A stretch of DNA of 64,000 nt from Leptospira perolatii. Lineage in GTDB: Bacteria > Spirochaetota > Leptospiria > Leptospirales > Leptospiraceae. Every line of letters begins with the position of its first letter. Position 1 is the stretch's first letter. The stretch lies in contig NZ_NPDZ01000001.1 of assembly GCF_002811875.1 (NCBI RefSeq), positions 186,001 through 250,000 on the forward strand, read 5' to 3'. Positions 62,345-64,000 of the stretch are shown in pieces. A program made the position numbers and the translations under genes. A model generated the notes under the pieces. It searched no databases and was not told the origin of the DNA. It worked only from the letters and a program-made list of their open reading frames with translations.

Positions 62345-63378
62345 TCGTACACCGTCTTTTCCTTTGCGTCGAAGGAGTCTCTAATTCCTTCTCCTACAAA
62401 AGAAGTGAGCAATATTGTAATCGCCAATGCTAGGGAAGGGAAAGTAATCAGCCACCAGGCGCGAAAGTTCTCTCTTCCCTGGCTGATCATTTCTCCCCAA
62501 GAGGGATTTGGGGCCGGAATTCCGTAACCAAGAAAATCCAAAGCACTTAAAATACCGATGGCTCCAATCAATGTAAAAGGCAGGAAGGTAACTAAAGGAG
62601 TGATCGCATTTGGAAGAATATGATCTCGCATAATCTTCCAAGAACTGGCTCCAAGAGCCCTAGCTGCATCTACAAATAGCTGGGTTTTCAGTTTATAAAA
62701 TTCCCCTCTCATATAGGCGCTGATTCCGATCCAGCTGAGGGAAGCATAAGTAACTAGAAGAACTAGGAATCCCCGACCGAAAAAGGAACCCATTATTAAA
62801 ATTAGGTAGAGGAACGGGATTGCAGACAAAATTTCTATGATTCTTTGAAGAACTATGTCGGTTCTTTTTCCAAAATACCCTTGGATTCCGCCAATAATTG
62901 TTCCAAACAGCAATTCTACTAAAACTAAGATTAATCCGAAACTCATCGAATTTCGGTAAGCATAGAAAATTCTAGTGAATACATCCCGTCCTCTATCATC
63001 AGTGCCTAGCCAATGTTTGCGCCTAGGAGAAGAGGGAGGTGTTTCATCTTGCTCCAAGCTTTCTAAATTATCTTCATTAAATCCGTAAGGAATGGGGGGA
63101 AAAAGAATCCAATTAGTTCCACTGGAGAAATCTTCCCTTAATGCCAATCGCTTGTAATTCGGAACCGTCAGGTTGGCACCGCCAAAATCCGAATCTGTGT
63201 AAAAAAAGAAAATAGGAAACCGCCACGAACCTTGGAAGTTCACAATCCAAGGTTGGTTGCTTGCGATCAAAGGAGCAAACAATGATAAGGTGTAGCTGAA
63301 GACTAAAATCCAAAACGAAATCCAGGCTCTTCGGTTAGAGCGAAACTTCTCGAACCTTCTCTTTAAAACACTACTCAT
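62341..63378 (-). CDS. yejE: ABC permease YejE-like
   Basis: A 345-residue permease with the N-terminal TM, a periplasmic loop, and five C-terminal TM helices. The loop carries [28 protein letters not shown] and [15 protein letters not shown], and the C-terminus has [11 protein letters not shown], all of which follow E. coli YejE closely. The EAA loop ([21 protein letters not shown]) is intact. The Yej system imports peptides such as microcin C. The gene overlaps its neighbours by 4 bases on both sides. Confidence 0.9.
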   Translation of the reverse strand: MSSVLKRRFEKFRSNRRAWISFWILVFSYTLSLFAPLIASNQPWIVNFQGSWRFPIFFFYTDSDFGGANLTVPNYKRLALREDFSSGTNWILFPPIPYGFNEDNLESLEQDETPPSSPRRKHWLGTDDRGRDVFTRIFYAYRNSMSFGLILVLVELLFGTIIGGIQGYFGKRTDIVLQRIIEILSAIPFLYLILIMGSFFGRGFLVLLVTYASLSWIGISAYMRGEFYKLKTQLFVDAARALGASSWKIMRDHILPNAITPLVTFLPFTLIGAIGILSALDFLGYGIPAPNPSWGEMISQGRENFRAWWLITFPSLALAITILLTSFVGEGIRDSFDAKEKTVYE

Positions 63379-64000
63379 GCTTCGAAGTTAATCCTCGGAT
63401 CAATCCAAACATAACAGAAGTCGGATAATATATTTCCGATCAATGCTAGGATACTCTGAACAAGCAAAAGTCCCATCATTAGGTCCGTGTCCCTTTCTGT
63501 AACCGCTTGAAAGCTTAGAAGCCCCATGCCATCTATATTAAAAACTAGTTCGATAATAAGGGAGCCTGCTAGTATTAAACTGATGTTCGAACCGAATCCT
63601 GTGGCAATAGGAATCAAGCTATTTCGAAATGCATGTTTGAATACTGCCTCTTTGAAAGATAAACCTTTTGAGATAGCTGTACGCACGTACTCTTTTGATA
63701 TTTGATCAAGCAAAGAGTTCTTCATCAGTAGAGTGAGTACTGCAAAAGAACCGCTAACGTAGCATAGCACCGGCAATACCATGTGATAGAGTCTGTCGAT
63801 CACTCTATCAAAAAAAGAGAATGTTTCGTAATCGTCAGAGACTTCGTGACCTAAAGGAAACCAGGAGAAAATTTCTCCTGAAGCGAACACATACAAAAGT
63901 AGCATTGCGAAAGCAAAAACCGGAATAGAATATGCGAGCAAAATGATAATACTAGTACTGGAATCGAAAGCTTCTCCACTTTTTAAAGCTTTTCCGATTC
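63375..64000 (-). CDS. yejB: ABC permease YejB-like, C-terminal part (5' end beyond window)
   Basis: The minus strand is open to the right edge without a start, giving the last 208 residues. [26 protein letters not shown], the EAA loop [24 protein letters not shown], and the end [13 protein letters not shown] match the second half of YejB. It overlaps yejE by 4 bases. A solute-binding protein gene (yejA) may lie further right. Confidence 0.9.
   Translation of the reverse strand, partial: IGKALKSGEAFDSSTSIIILLAYSIPVFAFAMLLLYVFASGEIFSWFPLGHEVSDDYETFSFFDRVIDRLYHMVLPVLCYVSGSFAVLTLLMKNSLLDQISKEYVRTAISKGLSFKEAVFKHAFRNSLIPIATGFGSNISLILAGSLIIELVFNIDGMGLLSFQAVTERDTDLMMGLLLVQSILALIGNILSDFCYVWIDPRINFEA

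Overview
The window is a contiguous stretch of spirochaete chromosome, almost certainly Leptospira. The evidence is the mixture of genes: large lipoproteins with loose spirochaetal lipoboxes, FecR/PEGA/TPR envelope proteins, several 7TM-HAMP-PP2C-TPR and GAF-PP2C regulators, degenerate HD-GYP paralogues, a secreted caspase-like protein, SBBP-repeat lipoproteins and a split Yej-type ABC transporter. By eye the G+C is near 40%, higher than expected for L. interrogans; a species of the intermediate or saprophytic groups is my inference only. I saw no rRNA, tRNA, CRISPR array, insertion sequence or phage module.

Layout. 1-9.8 kb: a truncated sensor kinase, then rsgA overlapping a degenerate HD-like protein, then a three-lipoprotein envelope block (FecR, PEGA, a 1198-residue TPR protein). 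9.8-14.7 kb: trmB, an MBL-fold hydrolase, a PilZ protein, a small HELGH-motif protein, engB and a tilS gene that is frameshifted at an A10 tract. 14.7-25.5 kb: a regulatory region holding a zinc-ribbon/GAF/PP2C phosphatase, a GAF/sigma-54 activator, a SET-domain protein, an MsbA-like exporter, a double-ACT protein and two tandem degenerate HD-GYP paralogues. 25.5-31 kb: aroC behind a start-proximal hairpin, a short NuoG and NuoI, a DUF433 protein, and an ECF sigma factor with a one-TM partner. 31-41 kb: accessory genes, including a SAP-domain pair, a MarR-SDR operon with two matching operators, an SBBP lipoprotein, a flavin monooxygenase, an AI-2E-type permease, a CPBP protease-like protein and a decayed GNAT gene. 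40.5-50.6 kb: a succinate-semialdehyde dehydrogenase, then two paralogous 7TM/HAMP/PP2C/TPR phosphatases flanking OsmC and an MCP-like protein. 50.6-64 kb: ilvC, a secreted caspase-like protein, small proteins, a membrane-bound MutS-like ATPase, an LtaS-like sulfatase-fold enzyme, an AsmA-like protein and a yejB-yejE-ATPase-ATPase operon running off the right edge.

How the parts fit. The window is dominated by signal transduction (a kinase, three PP2C phosphatases, one sigma-54 activator, an ECF sigma pair, PilZ, an MCP-like protein and three HD-GYP relics) and cell-envelope biology, with housekeeping genes between them. The best-supported new observations are the MarR operator pair, the tilS homopolymer frameshift, the family of HD-GYP domains that have lost their metal ligands, the paired sensor-phosphatases with altered PP2C motifs, and the start-site hairpin of aroC.
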